A stretch of 64,000 bases of DNA. It comes from Cliona cf. orientalis (Eukaryota > Porifera > Demospongiae > Clionaida > Clionaidae). The DNA lies in assembly GCA_963930775.1 (NCBI GenBank), contig OZ005692.1:6186135-6250134 (forward strand), written 5' to 3'. A program made the translations under genes and the position numbers. Under the pieces are notes generated by a model. That model was not told where the DNA came from. It did not search any database and worked only from the letters and a program-made list of their open reading frames with translations. The first letter of the stretch is position 1; each line of letters starts with the position of its first letter. Below are positions 43,523 through 55,072 of the stretch, piece after piece.

Positions 43523-44639
43523 TATCATAATTATTTGAAAGTACACAGTAACTAATTATTTGATTTGTTATCCAATCCTAGAAATTGACATCTAACTATA
43601 CCATTAAACATTAACTTTGATAAGATTATGTGCATGTACATGTTGTGTTAAATAATACTGCTATGCTATAAAATTGTTACTTTACAAGGTTGTTCACGAA
43701 CATTTCCATTATCCCTTGCATTTCTTTTTTATAAAGCATTATTAAAGGGGCATTTTATTAAACTAGCATTCAATCTAATATATTTAAGAATGAGGTTGCT
43801 TGGTAAGAGATTTTGGTAATTATTATAGCATGTAACGTGGTACACACTCATACATACATAATATTATACACACAGTGCGACTACTTAAGTGCGTGCACTG
43901 AGGATTAAATAGCTACTAGCAAGTATAGCTATGAAATATGTTCAGTTTCGAGGCACGTGATTTGTATAGACAAGCAGTTAATGCTCCCATCATGAAAAGG
44001 GTGGGGGCCATGGCCCCTGACCCCCAGGTGCAATGCCTATGGAATAAGGTTTTGCATTTCCTGTATGATGGCATGATTGAACCGTAAGTACACTAGCCAA
44101 TAGACACACTGATCTGCAAGCCATCAGTACCAGGGTTTACAATATCAATCGTGACAGATCTGCTCCATCACCATCAGTCTAAATTAGGCCTCAATGGAGT
44201 TTCAAACTTTGTAAACCTGACCTAAAGTTGAAAATTGAATTACGTATGCACGTAGATCTCAGAGGAGAGGAATTTATTATCCATATACCTGAAAATTAAG
44301 ATTCATGTTTGACTACTGTAAGTAATTTTTAAAAATATTTTCAGTCCCTGCACAATGTAGCTAAAATAATACAGTCAACTGCTATAGTTAAAATGTATGC
44401 TATCTTATCTTCCTGGTAGCTACCCACATAATTCTAGTGCATCATGTAACTCACTGTAGCTACTCCAGTCCCCAGGCCCTCTCTCCCAGCTGTTTAATAT
44501 TGCACACAAAAACTGGGTAGGAACTGCTACATTGTAGCTAATCCTGGCACTAGTATCCTTAGCTTGCATTTGTCACTACACTAGGCACTGCTCCTACTAG
44601 GATATTCTGCACCACACAAGGCTGTATGTAGGCACCGCC

Positions 44640-44895
44640 ACGAGTGTGGAGTTTGATTCAACACGCCATGGGCAGGGTTATTGTTGCTGTGAGCCGTTGA
44701 ATCTTGAACAACACTGCTGTGCTATAATATTAGCCTCGCCTCCAGCCCTCATGCAGTCCTTTACCCTTTTCTACATTAAGAGTAAAACAGCAACATTGAA
44801 AGTGAGTAAAGGGAAGCATTGTATTGTCATTTCCTGCTTGTGCAGCTAATGCATGCTGAGGATTTTATGCTCTAGAGAGCTTTGAAGCACTAGCT
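44640..44895 (+). repeat. dispersed repeat R5, partial copy 3
   Basis: Shares GTTATTGTTGCTGTGAGCC, TTGAATCTTGAA, ACACTGCTGTGC and GAGGATTTTATGCTCTAGAG-like end with copy 2. Confidence 0.65.
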
Positions 44896-45760
44896 ACCTC
44901 ATCAAGCTTGTGCGAAGTACACCTTAAGCAAAAACAAGAAATGCTTTTGAATAGATGCCTGCAGGTAAATCATTTTCATCATGACCACCAGCTATAATTA
45001 ATTAACCATTCTTTAAATATAGGAACCCTCCCTCCCCATTAATAAGTTGCTTCTAAGATATCCATAATATACCTGTAACAGTTTTGTAAAGAGGATATGA
45101 ATAATAATGGTGCATGCATTCAAGCCACATCCATAATGTACGTGGCCTGAGAGCACCATTATGGACTACATGCAATATAGTAAAGATCATCGAAGTGTAT
45201 GCTCATGACATGCTGGCTGAAATTTCATCTCTGTAGCTGCATATTACACAATGTGTGTGCGTGGTATGTGCTCCACAGATCTCTAGTTCACATCTGTGTT
45301 GATAGCAGCCAATACACTCTGACTATGCACTGGAAAGCACACAGGTCAATCTTCAACTCCATTATTTTTTTATGCAAATGCCCTGGTACCACCTTGAAGG
45401 TGTGATTTTGCATTAGTAGTTTGTTACTAGGTGGCTATATATAGTACTGTAGTGTATGTAGGCTAGTTAGTTGCATACATGAGCAGAAAGCATGAATGGC
45501 CAAATGTGGCCCTGGGGCCACTTGTACACTCTAGCCATTTGTGCCATAGACTACGTAATCTTAGATCCCACTTGTAACAAATACAGTGATCTGATTGGTT
45601 AAACTGTAATATCTATCCTTCATAAAATACCTTGTAAGTCCCATAAAAAACCTTGTAAGCTCCATAAAAAACCTGGTAAATTTTGTTAGCCTATGGCTAG
45701 TTTGTTGCTAGGCAATTGTTTATATACAAAGCTTTTGGGAATTGTTGCTAGGATCTAAAG

Positions 45761-45900
45761 TAGTTAGACACTGTTTAGTTGGTTTCTACGTGATTTAGAA
45801 GACCTCAGGGCTCAGTAGAACCCTCGCTTCGCTCGGGATTCTACACAGAGCCCTTCGGTCTTCTAAATCACGTAGAAACCTCCTAAACAGTGTCTAACTA
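45761..45900. mobile_element. 140-bp perfect-arm palindromic MITE
   Basis: TAGTTAGACACTGTTTAG at the left and CTAAACAGTGTCTAACTA at the right; arms run almost to a CCTCGCTTCGCTCGGG centre. Confidence 0.9.
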
Positions 45901-46682
45901 TTATTTACGTTACGTAGTCTATATGATCTATGGTTGTGCTATGCATGTGTATTCTAGGAATTTCTCCCATAATGTAACTGCATGATGGTATTATAATATT
46001 GAGATGTTGGCCCATTGCCTTCAGTACTTTGGCCACCCCCGAGAAAGCACAGATCATGCCCTAGTCAAGTGTGGCTATAGTGGCCAATAAAATGCACTAT
46101 TTGTTATATCTCATAATAGTATTATATCTATGATAAAAGATTATCTGCGGGCAATTTAGTAACTTAATAACTGTTCAGTAAATTTGCCAACATTTCAACT
46201 AGGGATGACTATTATAGTTGGTAGCAATTACCATAGCAACATAATTTTCAACACCAAATTGTGGGATAGTGAGAGGTGATAGAGACTCATTAGTAAATTA
46301 AAGAGTCAGTAGTGACTGCTACCAAAATAGTTATAGATGTTGAAATTCTAAGGCTTTGCTGCTTTATAGAATGCAAATTAAACTAAATTTTTAATTATCG
46401 TAATAATATTATAGTAAAAGCACCTAATCAAAACTTCAGCAATATTAATTTAAAGTTAAGATATCCACAGAGGATCTTCATGCAGGAACAATATCTCCTT
46501 GAACTCGTGGGAGCAGCCTGGACATAATTCCCATATGCAATATAATAATAATACATCTTAAGGAGCTACCCTGATGAGAACAAGCTTCAGTTTCCTCAAG
46601 GAGTTATATGTAATATGTAGCTGTAGATATTTCCTGTGTGAATATATAGTATGCTGGCATGATATTATCTTGATCTAAGTAA

Positions 46683-46830
46683 TAGTTAGACACTGTTTAG
46701 AAGGTTTCTACATGAATTAAAAGACTGTGTAGAATCCCGAGCTCAGGGCTCAGTAGATCCCTTGCTTTGCTCGGGATAAATTCTACACAGAGCCCTTCAT
46801 TCTTCCAATTCATGTAGAAACTGAGTAACA
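46683..46830. mobile_element. diverged copy of the same palindromic MITE
   Basis: TAGTTAGACACTGTTTAG intact at left; the right arm decays after CATGTAGAAACT. The stretch 45901-47351 otherwise shows only a CAGTTACCATAGCAAC-type repeat (46216-46345) and no gene. Confidence 0.75.
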
Positions 46831-47351
46831 ATGCGCAATAAGTTTAGATCCTGGTAATACCACTAGCACTATTGAAGTTCATCTTGACAATTATGGTGTG
46901 TATGTAAGAATTATTACAGCATGACATTAATATAATACTAAGCTATATACCATAGTTACTGTAAAGCAACTGTACATGTGGTATTGTTTGTTGGTTTTCT
47001 ATGGTTGACTTAATTAGCACCTGCATCCAGTGTGAAAACTGATAATTATGGAGGTATTAACACAATCTTCACTGAATCAGTATACCGGTATACTATAATA
47101 ATATTATTATGCTAAGAACAAGAATGCAAACAGACACTAAGGTTACAACTTTGCATAGCTTATTTGAGCATTGTGTTCTGGTTCAAGTGATATTCATCGT
47201 TAGATAACTATGTACACAGTCATAGTATGAATAATTTGTGCCAAGTTAATTTAATTATATCAAATTTGATATTGCATAATTAATGTTATAATATAAAACA
47301 CACTTAGATAACATACACGAGACCTGCATGGTGACTACTGACAGATATGGA

Positions 47352-48242
47352 TCACATAATATTAATCTGTAACTCTTCTTGAAATAATTTCAGAGCACTG
47401 TTCGTTCTTGGTGGAGGGCGTGTGCCACCAAAATCTATCGGCAAGTTGTCGGGACTTGTATGCTCATGTAGACTTTGGTAGTCTGTTCCATGAAGATGAA
47501 TACGATCTCGAAGCTTTTGCTTCATAAATGGTTTGATAACACCCATAACAATACTGATGTACCATGGCTGATTGATGAGATGAACTCCTTTAAAGCGAGC
47601 AGGAAAGGCTTCTTGTAGGAGCTCAATAAGCATTGCTCTCTGCGAGTGTTCAAGTTGAGCAACCTTGAGTATAGAGTAAAATGAAGTCCCCTCAAAGTTG
47701 TACACGACAGATATCCCATGGATTTGAGTTTCCTCCTCTTCAATCAATTTGTCCAAGACCAGCATAGTTGCACGAAAATTGTCAAGAAATGGTACAGTTT
47801 CATAGTCCCACTTCTGTGGATAGACACAAATTGCTTTACTGCCATTGTAGAACCTCGAATCCGGTACAGATAACACACCGCTTCTTAATATGTGTTCCAC
47901 TGAAGGTGCATTTAGAGTTGACAGGAAACCAGCATATTTCTGACGAAATTGATGGTAATTTACAAACAATTGAAGAGCTTTATCTACATCAAACTTGCGT
48001 GCCCGTAAAAATGCAAGAAGGAATTTATCATCTTCAACTCGTGTGAATTCAATGTTTCTTTCTCCTCCCTTTGGTATCCATCCACGTATTCTTTGCTTTA
48101 GTTCAGCGATTTGCTTGTCCCTTTGGTTTGGATCTTCACCAAGTTCCTTCATGGCCTTTGCCAATGTAGTTCCATTGATGGCCGATGTGAAACGCGGTGT
48201 TAGGGCTGTCTTATGATCGCTATTAGCGCTAGTTGTCGCCAT
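47352..48242 (-). CDS. CRAL-TRIO (Sec14-like) lipid-transfer protein, single exon
   Basis: An uninterrupted 296-residue frame. Residues about 40-95 form the CRAL-TRIO N-terminal helical region, with DDKFLLAFLRARKFDVDKAL at 71-90. The lipid-binding CRAL-TRIO fold follows, about 115-275, with FPARFKGVHLINQPW (213-227), KPFMKQKLRDRIHLHG (237-252) and the closing LPIDFGG (267-273). These match the metazoan alpha-tocopherol transfer protein, RLBP1 and clavesin group, soluble carriers of hydrophobic ligands such as tocopherol, retinoids or phosphoinositides. The ligand cannot be read from sequence. Length is typical (about 280-350). The start is the first ATG before a conserved-looking acidic/polar leader; there is no signal peptide or membrane segment. 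It has no intron, unlike its neighbours, so a retrocopy or ancestral intron loss is possible. Confidence 0.93.
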   Translation of the reverse strand: MATTSANSDHKTALTPRFTSAINGTTLAKAMKELGEDPNQRDKQIAELKQRIRGWIPKGGERNIEFTRVEDDKFLLAFLRARKFDVDKALQLFVNYHQFRQKYAGFLSTLNAPSVEHILRSGVLSVPDSRFYNGSKAICVYPQKWDYETVPFLDNFRATMLVLDKLIEEEETQIHGISVVYNFEGTSFYSILKVAQLEHSQRAMLIELLQEAFPARFKGVHLINQPWYISIVMGVIKPFMKQKLRDRIHLHGTDYQSLHEHTSPDNLPIDFGGTRPPPRTNSALKLFQEELQINIM

Positions 48243-49546
48243 TATGGTAATTAATTAACTGACATACAATAGTAAAGCTTGTTCGGTAACCGCAAAAACC
48301 ACCAGTCTGCTCAGTGGGCGGTGTGTTGTTGATCGATCTCCCTCTCTCTCTGTGTACGTGTACTCGGTCGATATCTTGAGTTGGCAGCTTCAATATGGCT
48401 CTGTAGAAATAATAGTTTTCACTTCCATATGAGGAGGGAACCATGGTCACATGAAAAGTCCTATTCTCTGGTGAGACAGGAAGTAAGAGCACATATTTAA
48501 TTACATGCCGAGCCCAATATGGAACATGAACATATTTATGTATAGCGGTGCTACTAGATCTATAACCGGTATGCTGTGATTAATGTTGGCATCTCACAGG
48601 TATTACATTTCAATGTTGGTGTATCATAAAATAATGGATGCCAAAAAAAGTCCATGTGCTATGAGTCTCTCTGGCACATCAACCCCTTGTCACTGTACCA
48701 AGTGTCAGCACTTGGCATTGACCTTTGCACAACAAAAAGATCTGCTGGATGGGGGCTTAAATCGAGGATAATATGATCCACAAGCATCATATTATAATGC
48801 AATCATAATTTACGAATCCCATGTTCAACTTTGAAGGCCAATAAAAGGGATTCATGATCAGTGGAGGGAGCATGTATTTTTATAAGTGATCAGTATATTC
48901 TCCTAAGACTAGCTATACGTTAATCGCTATATAAAGAGCGCTATAAAAGATAAAACCATGCACCCAAAACACATTCATTCGGTTAATGGGAGGGAGGGGG
49001 AAATGATGCATGAAACAATTAACTATCGACGCCAAATTGAATAAAATCTGGCTTCCCCACTGAAATCTATTTTGCATGGTACCATATACCAGTAATAATA
49101 ATTATTATGAAACACTAAACAAAACATATGCATAATATTCTCCCCCTCTCACTATCCTCCTCCCCTTGCTCTCTCTCTCTCTCTCTTCTTTCCCACATCT
49201 TAATTCTCCCTTTCTCTATCTCTTTCTCTGGGTGGGGGGACACAGTGCAACTTATATAGCTCACGCTAGTGCCTACATAAAATTAATGTGACTGTGGTAA
49301 ACTGGAACCTATTGGACAATAATACTGCCACAGCATCATTGTAAACTTAATTTTATCACTTGCTAGTATAGCTACAAGCTTATCCACTGCTATATTTTGC
49401 ACAAGGAAAAATTAATAATAAACACAAGCTGCAGTCTATAGAGATCAATAATTGCAAGTTCTAATTCTTTGTGATGCAGAATTCTTGTTTATTGATGTGT
49501 TGTCACTGTGTTATTTAATTTGTAAGTATCCTTGCTGTATATCCAA
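48243..49546. other. intergenic between CRAL-TRIO gene and GPC1 copy A
   Basis: Probable promoter of the minus-strand CRAL-TRIO gene just right of 48242. CT-rich microsatellites at 48338-48352 and 49141-49230. A 62-codon plus-strand ORF at 48583 (with CHCTKC) has no support. Confidence 0.4.
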
Positions 49547-52097
49547 TTAATTTCTGGATTTAAAGGATTGCTGTGTTGTATGCTGTTGGTTGAAGACATC
49601 AATATAGAATGAAACTCCATTATAGCAAGCAAAAGCCATTGCCAATGAAATCAGGAACAAAGCATAGGAGCAGCTGCACAAAGATAACAATAATTATGAT
49701 ACTGGCACCTTTAATTGGCCAATAAGGTAAACCAGAGTAATTTCGTATGTGGGGCAATTTCGTTTCTTCATGATTTCTGCTATATACACAACGCGTGTAG
49801 TTGCCGTGCTTCCAGGCATCCTATGTAGCTACCAATAGCTACTAGGAATACCGCCGTCTCGCTTCATAAATGCTCGCATTGTGGAACGGGGAACGCGAGG
49901 ATATGGAATTGCCCAGCATACTAAATTACCCCAGTTTATCTTACAGTATATACTAGGATGATGTCTTTACTCTATTGTACAACTCCACATTTTTAGCCAG
50001 GTGACGTGATTACCTCTGGAACTAATAGTCAAGTGAGGGCTGGGATCTGGGGTACCACTATTCCACTTTCTGCACATGCAGTTCATCCGACAGCTACGTA
50101 CACTGGGTTGGCCGGTTGATTTCAGGGAGGGATGATTTTGTTTCACTGACTAGGTTGCTATCTGATTTCAGGGAGGGATGATAGGTTTCACTGACTAGGA
50201 AGGAGCTTGCTGTTTATACATGCATGCGTGTGTGCCAACATTCCTAGGAACTCGCATATACATATTATGCAGGAGCTGATCCAGCAGGGTGGATAGGGTG
50301 GCTAGCCATCCTGCAGCGTAGCATTGGAGATATCCACCATTATTAACCAGCCACCCCCCCCCCCCTGCACCAGTAGTCTATGAGTTTACTATGGGTAGTC
50401 ACCCCATCAGCCACCTTCCATGCCAAATTTCTGGATCTTGCTTAGTTAGCATTTTAAAATTAGTAAGATGGTGATACTATACACAGGCTGAAAAGGGAAT
50501 GTGGAAAAGAAATGGAAATTGCCGCTGGGACTCAAGCCCAGGTCACTGAGCTATGATCACCCACGGCCACCAATTCTTCCTTCCTGTTGAGTATTACTGC
50601 TATACTGCAGTCTAACACCTAACAGCCATCAGTGTGTGCCGTCAGAACACCTTTCGGTGTTGACTGGAACCTCCTCTGGAGAAGAGCCACACTGATGTTT
50701 ATTGATCTCAAGGAGATTAAGTATAATATTATGATGTTGCTTTAGATGGTTCTATGTAGCCTGGTGAATAATTAGCAAGATGGTGATACTATACACCAGA
50801 AGGTGTTCTGACGGCACACACTGATGGCTATTGGGTGTGAGTAACACTCAACAGTACTATGGAATGCAGAGGGAACTGGTGGCCATGGGAAGTGGTTAGA
50901 GCACTGGTGGCTCAAGCCAGCGACTTGTGTTTGATTCCCGGCAGCTTCCCGGTTCTTTTCCACATTCCCTGTTTAGCCTGTGTAGTGATCACTATCTTAC
51001 TGATTAATCACCAGGCTACATATAGAACCATCTCAAATATAATAATTATAGATATTAGTCACCTGTAATAGCCATTATAGCTGATCAATACAGCAATGGG
51101 GGTATAGATAAACTGCCATACAATGAACGTCAGCTTTTGATACTGAGCTCCAAACATACTAAAGAGCTGATAGAGAACTCCTTCTGTAGTCCTTTCAGCT
51201 AGCCACTTGTAGCTAGTTTCATACTGTCTTTCATTGACACGCTCCTTTCGCCAAATTTCCACCTGAATAATCATAAATGCCATACTTGTGCATATGCAAT
51301 AATTAATTATTGATATACCACAGCAATGTAGACCACCTGCCAGAGCAAATATAGCACCAGAGGATTGAGCACAATGTGACGAAAGCCTACATGCTGACAA
51401 CCATCAGGACCTGGCTGAGTTTGGCCAGCACAAATTAGGAAATTTTGTTCAGATGAACCATACCTATATTATTCATATGTAATAGAAAGTGTACAATGCA
51501 TAATATAATCCAAAGTTTAAGCCAGCATTTTAGATAGTGCTTCCTACTAAAGCAAGTACAAAAGTAATTTGCATTCTTTGATTCAATAAGTAGCTACTAA
51601 TGGAATGTGTGTTAATTATTAATATGCTGTGCCACTGACGTTAAGTAACTCTACCATCTTATCCCCCAGAGTGTTATTGATGAAGAAAAGTGTAGATAGA
51701 GGGATGTCATTTTATCGATTGAGTGTGGTACGAGCGAGTTCTTCCACATGATAATAGCAAGTAGAACAGGGCCTACGGCAGAACTATAACAGAGGGTGAA
51801 TAATTCACCTCGGTAGGAGTCATCAATGATGAAGGAAGGGATCCAGATATAAATCAGAGTCAGAAAATTAGTGAAGTAGCAAAAATCAAAGAGGAAATAA
51901 TGAAATTTGATCTTTTTGTAGGAGTACCAACGACCAGGAAGAAGAGCAATGGCTTGCTGTGTGAATAAAATACCTTTAAATGAGAGGAGCAGATAAGAGA
52001 GAGAAGATCAGGGACTTACTATTGTGTGCCAGATGTAGTAATAGCTTGGAGCATAACAAAGAATAAAGCATACTATTATGATATTCACGCTGAAAAC
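49547..52097 (-). CDS. GPC1-like: GPC1-type glycerophosphocholine acyltransferase, copy A, N-terminus not found
   Basis: Minus-strand exons in coding order: 52020-52097, 51655-51956, 51319-51463, 51063-51262, 49547-49673 (TAA). They give 283 residues. The four upstream exons have the same lengths (78, 302, 145, 200) and phases as copy B. Motifs shared with yeast Gpc1 (the DUF2838 family) are HYFLFDFCYFTN, a Trp-rich helix, NSLVPHSIDKMTSLYLH, FRHIVLNPLVLYLLWQ and YNGVSFYIDVF. The enzyme is a multi-span membrane protein that acylates glycerophosphocholine to lysophosphatidylcholine, allowing phosphatidylcholine re-synthesis. The equivalent of copy B exon 2 (ending DKLTFT) was not found between 52098 and 52690. 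A weak phase-compatible first exon exists at 52583-52610 (MGKEEHRLK). Copy A may therefore be truncated. An ATTAAA polyadenylation-type hexamer follows the stop. Confidence 0.85.
49727..49946. mobile_element. MITE-like repeat in GPC1 copy A last intron
   Basis: AGGTAAACCAGAGTAATTTCG at the left pairs loosely with TAAATTACCCCAGTTTATCTT at the right; GGGCAATTTCG and GGAATTGCCC are internal partners. Confidence 0.55.
50461..50595 (-). repeat. tRNA-derived SINE, minus-strand copy
   Basis: On the minus strand GATCATAGCTCAGTGACCTGG is followed by GGGCTTGAGTCCCAGC, resembling A and B boxes. The tail TCTTTTCCACATTCCCTTTT and CTGTGTATAGTATCACC is shared with the plus-strand copy. Confidence 0.65.
50845..51010 (+). 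repeat. tRNA-derived SINE, plus-strand copy
   Basis: A-box-like AGTGGTTAGAGCACTGG (50891) and B-box-like TGTTTGATTCCCGG (50928) have tRNA spacing, then the shared tail TTCTTTTCCACATTCCCTGT. With the minus copy it forms a large palindrome across 50461-51010 inside the GPC1 copy A intron. Confidence 0.7.
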
Positions 52098-53637
52098 CTA
52101 TAATATTAGCATCATATAACAAGTAGTCAGTCTCCTCGATAATGTCTGATTTATGAGGGAAATCATTGTGAACCACCAGTTATACTGAGCTAGCTAGCTA
52201 CCCTTTTACTATAGGAATATTAATAGGTCCTAGTATAATTAAGCCTCGAAGGTTGTCCGGCCAAATATGAGAATTTATGGATGAACAATAATTATTAGAG
52301 GATTGGTGAATAATAGCTGCCAACCACTCGACAAATTGTCTGCGCATGCGCAAAAGGCATATGCGAAGTTCAGAGGATTTATTGTCCCTGATAGTACAAT
52401 GTCATGTAGTAACGGTAAAAAACAATGCTTATTTCGTAGCATACAGAGCTAGGAACCATATAGACAAATCATAATAATAATCACTTCGAGATCGTACAAT
52501 AATATACTGGTATAGGGATCTCTTTCTGCGGGAAAGGGTGGGGCCTTGGGACGAGAATAATTATTTAATATAGTTATTCTACCTTTCAGCCGATGTTCTT
52601 CTTTGCCCATCTAAGCCCTTAACTTGATCAGTACTCATAAAATATCACCAGCACAACATCAGGACGTCATGCACAACTTTACTTAAAGGATAGGAAAATG
52701 CCATGGGTTATACATGGGATTGATTTAAGTCAAGGATCCCATGGGTTATACATGGGACTGAATTAAGTCATCTACTCCATGTGTTATACATGGGATTGTT
52801 TTAAGTCAACTTAGTTTGACTTAAATTGCCGATTTATTAGACGTATACCTTGACTATTATCAGGGAAGATTTTAAGTCAACTTTCATAAACTCTAAAAAG
52901 TGTATACAACGTCAAAATTTGAACTCTGACTTAAAAATTAATAATTAATGTTGCCAATAAGACGTCTTATGTAGACTTTGTCTGGCCACAACCTTATAAT
53001 ATATTATATACTATAGGTCCACTTGCAATTGATCATAATAATATAATTGCCACTGAAGTAGCTAGCTATATAATTAAATTTTTATGTGACACATGAAACT
53101 ATAGCTAGTATCATTAAATTTTACACTGCAAATTCTGGGGATATTTTCAGCTATACATATTAAACAGCAGATTCTATTTATATAATAATTACGTATAATA
53201 GTTATTAAAATTAGTTTGTGGCAACGAGTAATTGCTATTAAAATGTGTAGTGGTAGCAGCCGGGTTTTGGCTATAATTTGTATGGTTAGCGGTGTTAATT
53301 CGGCCATAGATTATATAGATTCGGTAGGGTAGGTAGGAAGGGTTGGGTTTCGGCTATGGTATGGTTAGCAGGGTTAATTCCATAAGTGTGCAGGATTGGA
53401 TCAATATACAAAGTATACTAAAATATATCACAAATATGTGTATAACTGTCTTACCTCAAGTATGCATATAATTGTCTAATCCAATTCTATGCCTAAATAA
53501 TATATAATTGTATATAACTATTATATCAGTGTTGAAGGCAAGTATAAAGTGCATAATTAAATATGCAATAGTATACCCTATACAGTCTAACTGTATAATG
53601 TATAATGTGTATAATGAGTATTCTATTAATTTCAACA

Positions 53638-53830
53638 TCCGAGTCGCCTGTCAGATAAAGTTTAATTGTCCGAGTCGCGTGTCAGACGTAGTTAAGTTTA
53701 GACGTCCATGTCATTTGTCAGACGTAGTTAAGTTTAGACGTCCGTGTCGTGTGTCAGACGTAATTAAGTTTAGAGGTCCGTGCCATGTGTCAGACGTAAT
53801 TAAGTTTAGACGTCCGTATCCAACGTAATT
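53638..53830 (+). repeat. 36-bp tandem repeat, about five units
   Basis: Units of CCGTGTCGTGTGTCAGACGT-type sequence followed by AGTTAAGTTTAGACGT, with point differences. Confidence 0.9.
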
Positions 53831-53834
53831 AATA

Positions 53835-54203
53835 ACACCTCCAAGAGGGGCGAGATATGACTTCATGCAAATCAGACATTATACAAATATACTGTATAAT
53901 TATACATAATGTATACATGTAATCTAAAGATGTATAATTATGCAAATTATGCATTTTATACACCTCCAAGAGGGTGAGATATGACTTTATGCAAATCAGA
54001 CATTATACAAATATACTGTATGATTATACATAGTGTATAAATGTAATCTAAAGATGTATAATTATGCAAATTATGCATTTTATACACCTTCGAGAGTATG
54101 ACTTTATGCAAATTAGACATTATACAAATATACTGTATAATTATATATAATGTATAAATGTAATCTAAAGACGTATAGTTATGCAAATTATGCACTTCAT
54201 ACA
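53835..54203 (+). repeat. about 124-bp tandem repeat, three units
   Basis: Starts at 53835, 53959 and 54084 with ACACCTCCAAGAGG; each has GCAAATCAGACATTATAC, TGTAATCTAAAGATGTATA and CAAATTATGCA. The spurious ORF on the minus strand repeats with it. Confidence 0.9.
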
Positions 54204-55072
54204 CCAAGGGAATCACAAAGACTTAATATAGACTACAGTTATACAGTATAGTGTATTATAGTAATAAGAGAAGCACAGTACTCAAACTTAGTAGACAAAT
54301 AATGCTGGTCATATACGAATTTAAGCTTTATTATACAGTATATTGTACATATAATATGTATAATTAAGTAATAAACCTTAATAGTCTAAAAATGTAAGAG
54401 TATAACTAGTATAAAGATCCATTACTGCACAGCTCTCGTTAATTCAGCAGGGTAGCTAGGTAGGGTTGGGTTTCGGCTATCGTATGGTTAGCAGGGTTAG
54501 TATCATTGCTGTTTGGTGCACGTGTATATTATAATGGTGACAAAATGGGTTAGATCTACAGCAGCGGCAGCAGTGGTGGTGTGTTTGGGTTCGGGAGCCG
54601 TACCTTGAGATGAGTGGGTGGAGCTAATCAGCATGCCATATACACTGTAATTGTCTGCACGCTCGTCTGCTGTGCAAGGCTTATAAATGCTTGGCATTAA
54701 CTCACAAAGGTGACGTTATCTTTGCCATTGGGAGCATTTTAAGTCAAAGTTCAAATTAAGACGTTTTGTACTGTTTTTAGTGTTTTTGAAGGTTGACTTA
54801 AAATCTTCCCTGGTAATAGTTAAGGTACACGTATTATATCGGCAAAACTAAGTTGACTTAAAACAATCCCATGTATAACGCATGGAATGGATGACTTAAT
54901 TCAGTCCCATGTATAACCCATGGGATCCTTGACTTAAATCAATCCCATGTATAACCCATGGCATTTCCTCTAATTTTAAGTATTCTAATGTACGACTGCG
55001 CCAAAGAGATATTTCAGAATAGTGTGATTCTGAATTATTAAACCTTTTATGGTAATGCAATAACAATAATAA

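Larger units (their letters stand above)
52695..54966. mobile_element. 2.3-kb TIR element between the GPC1 copies
   Basis: Arms of roughly 200-250 bases: ATGCCATGGGTTATACATGG, AAGTCAAGGATCCCATGGG and AGGGAAGATTTTAAGTCAAC at the left recur inverted at 54775-54966. The AT-rich interior carries two tandem arrays and duplicated TTGGGTTTCGGCTAT / GTATGGTTAGCAGGGTTA words (53345-53380 and 54465-54500). No transposase and no clear target duplication. Confidence 0.85.

Noticed and set aside
50891..50945. Functional tRNA gene
   Set aside because: A- and B-box-like words are present but no cloverleaf or anticodon stem is evident; fits a tRNA-derived SINE.
53638..54203. Regular 36-bp and 124-bp repeats as a CRISPR array
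   Set aside because: No spacer/repeat alternation; simple tandem duplication inside a TIR element.
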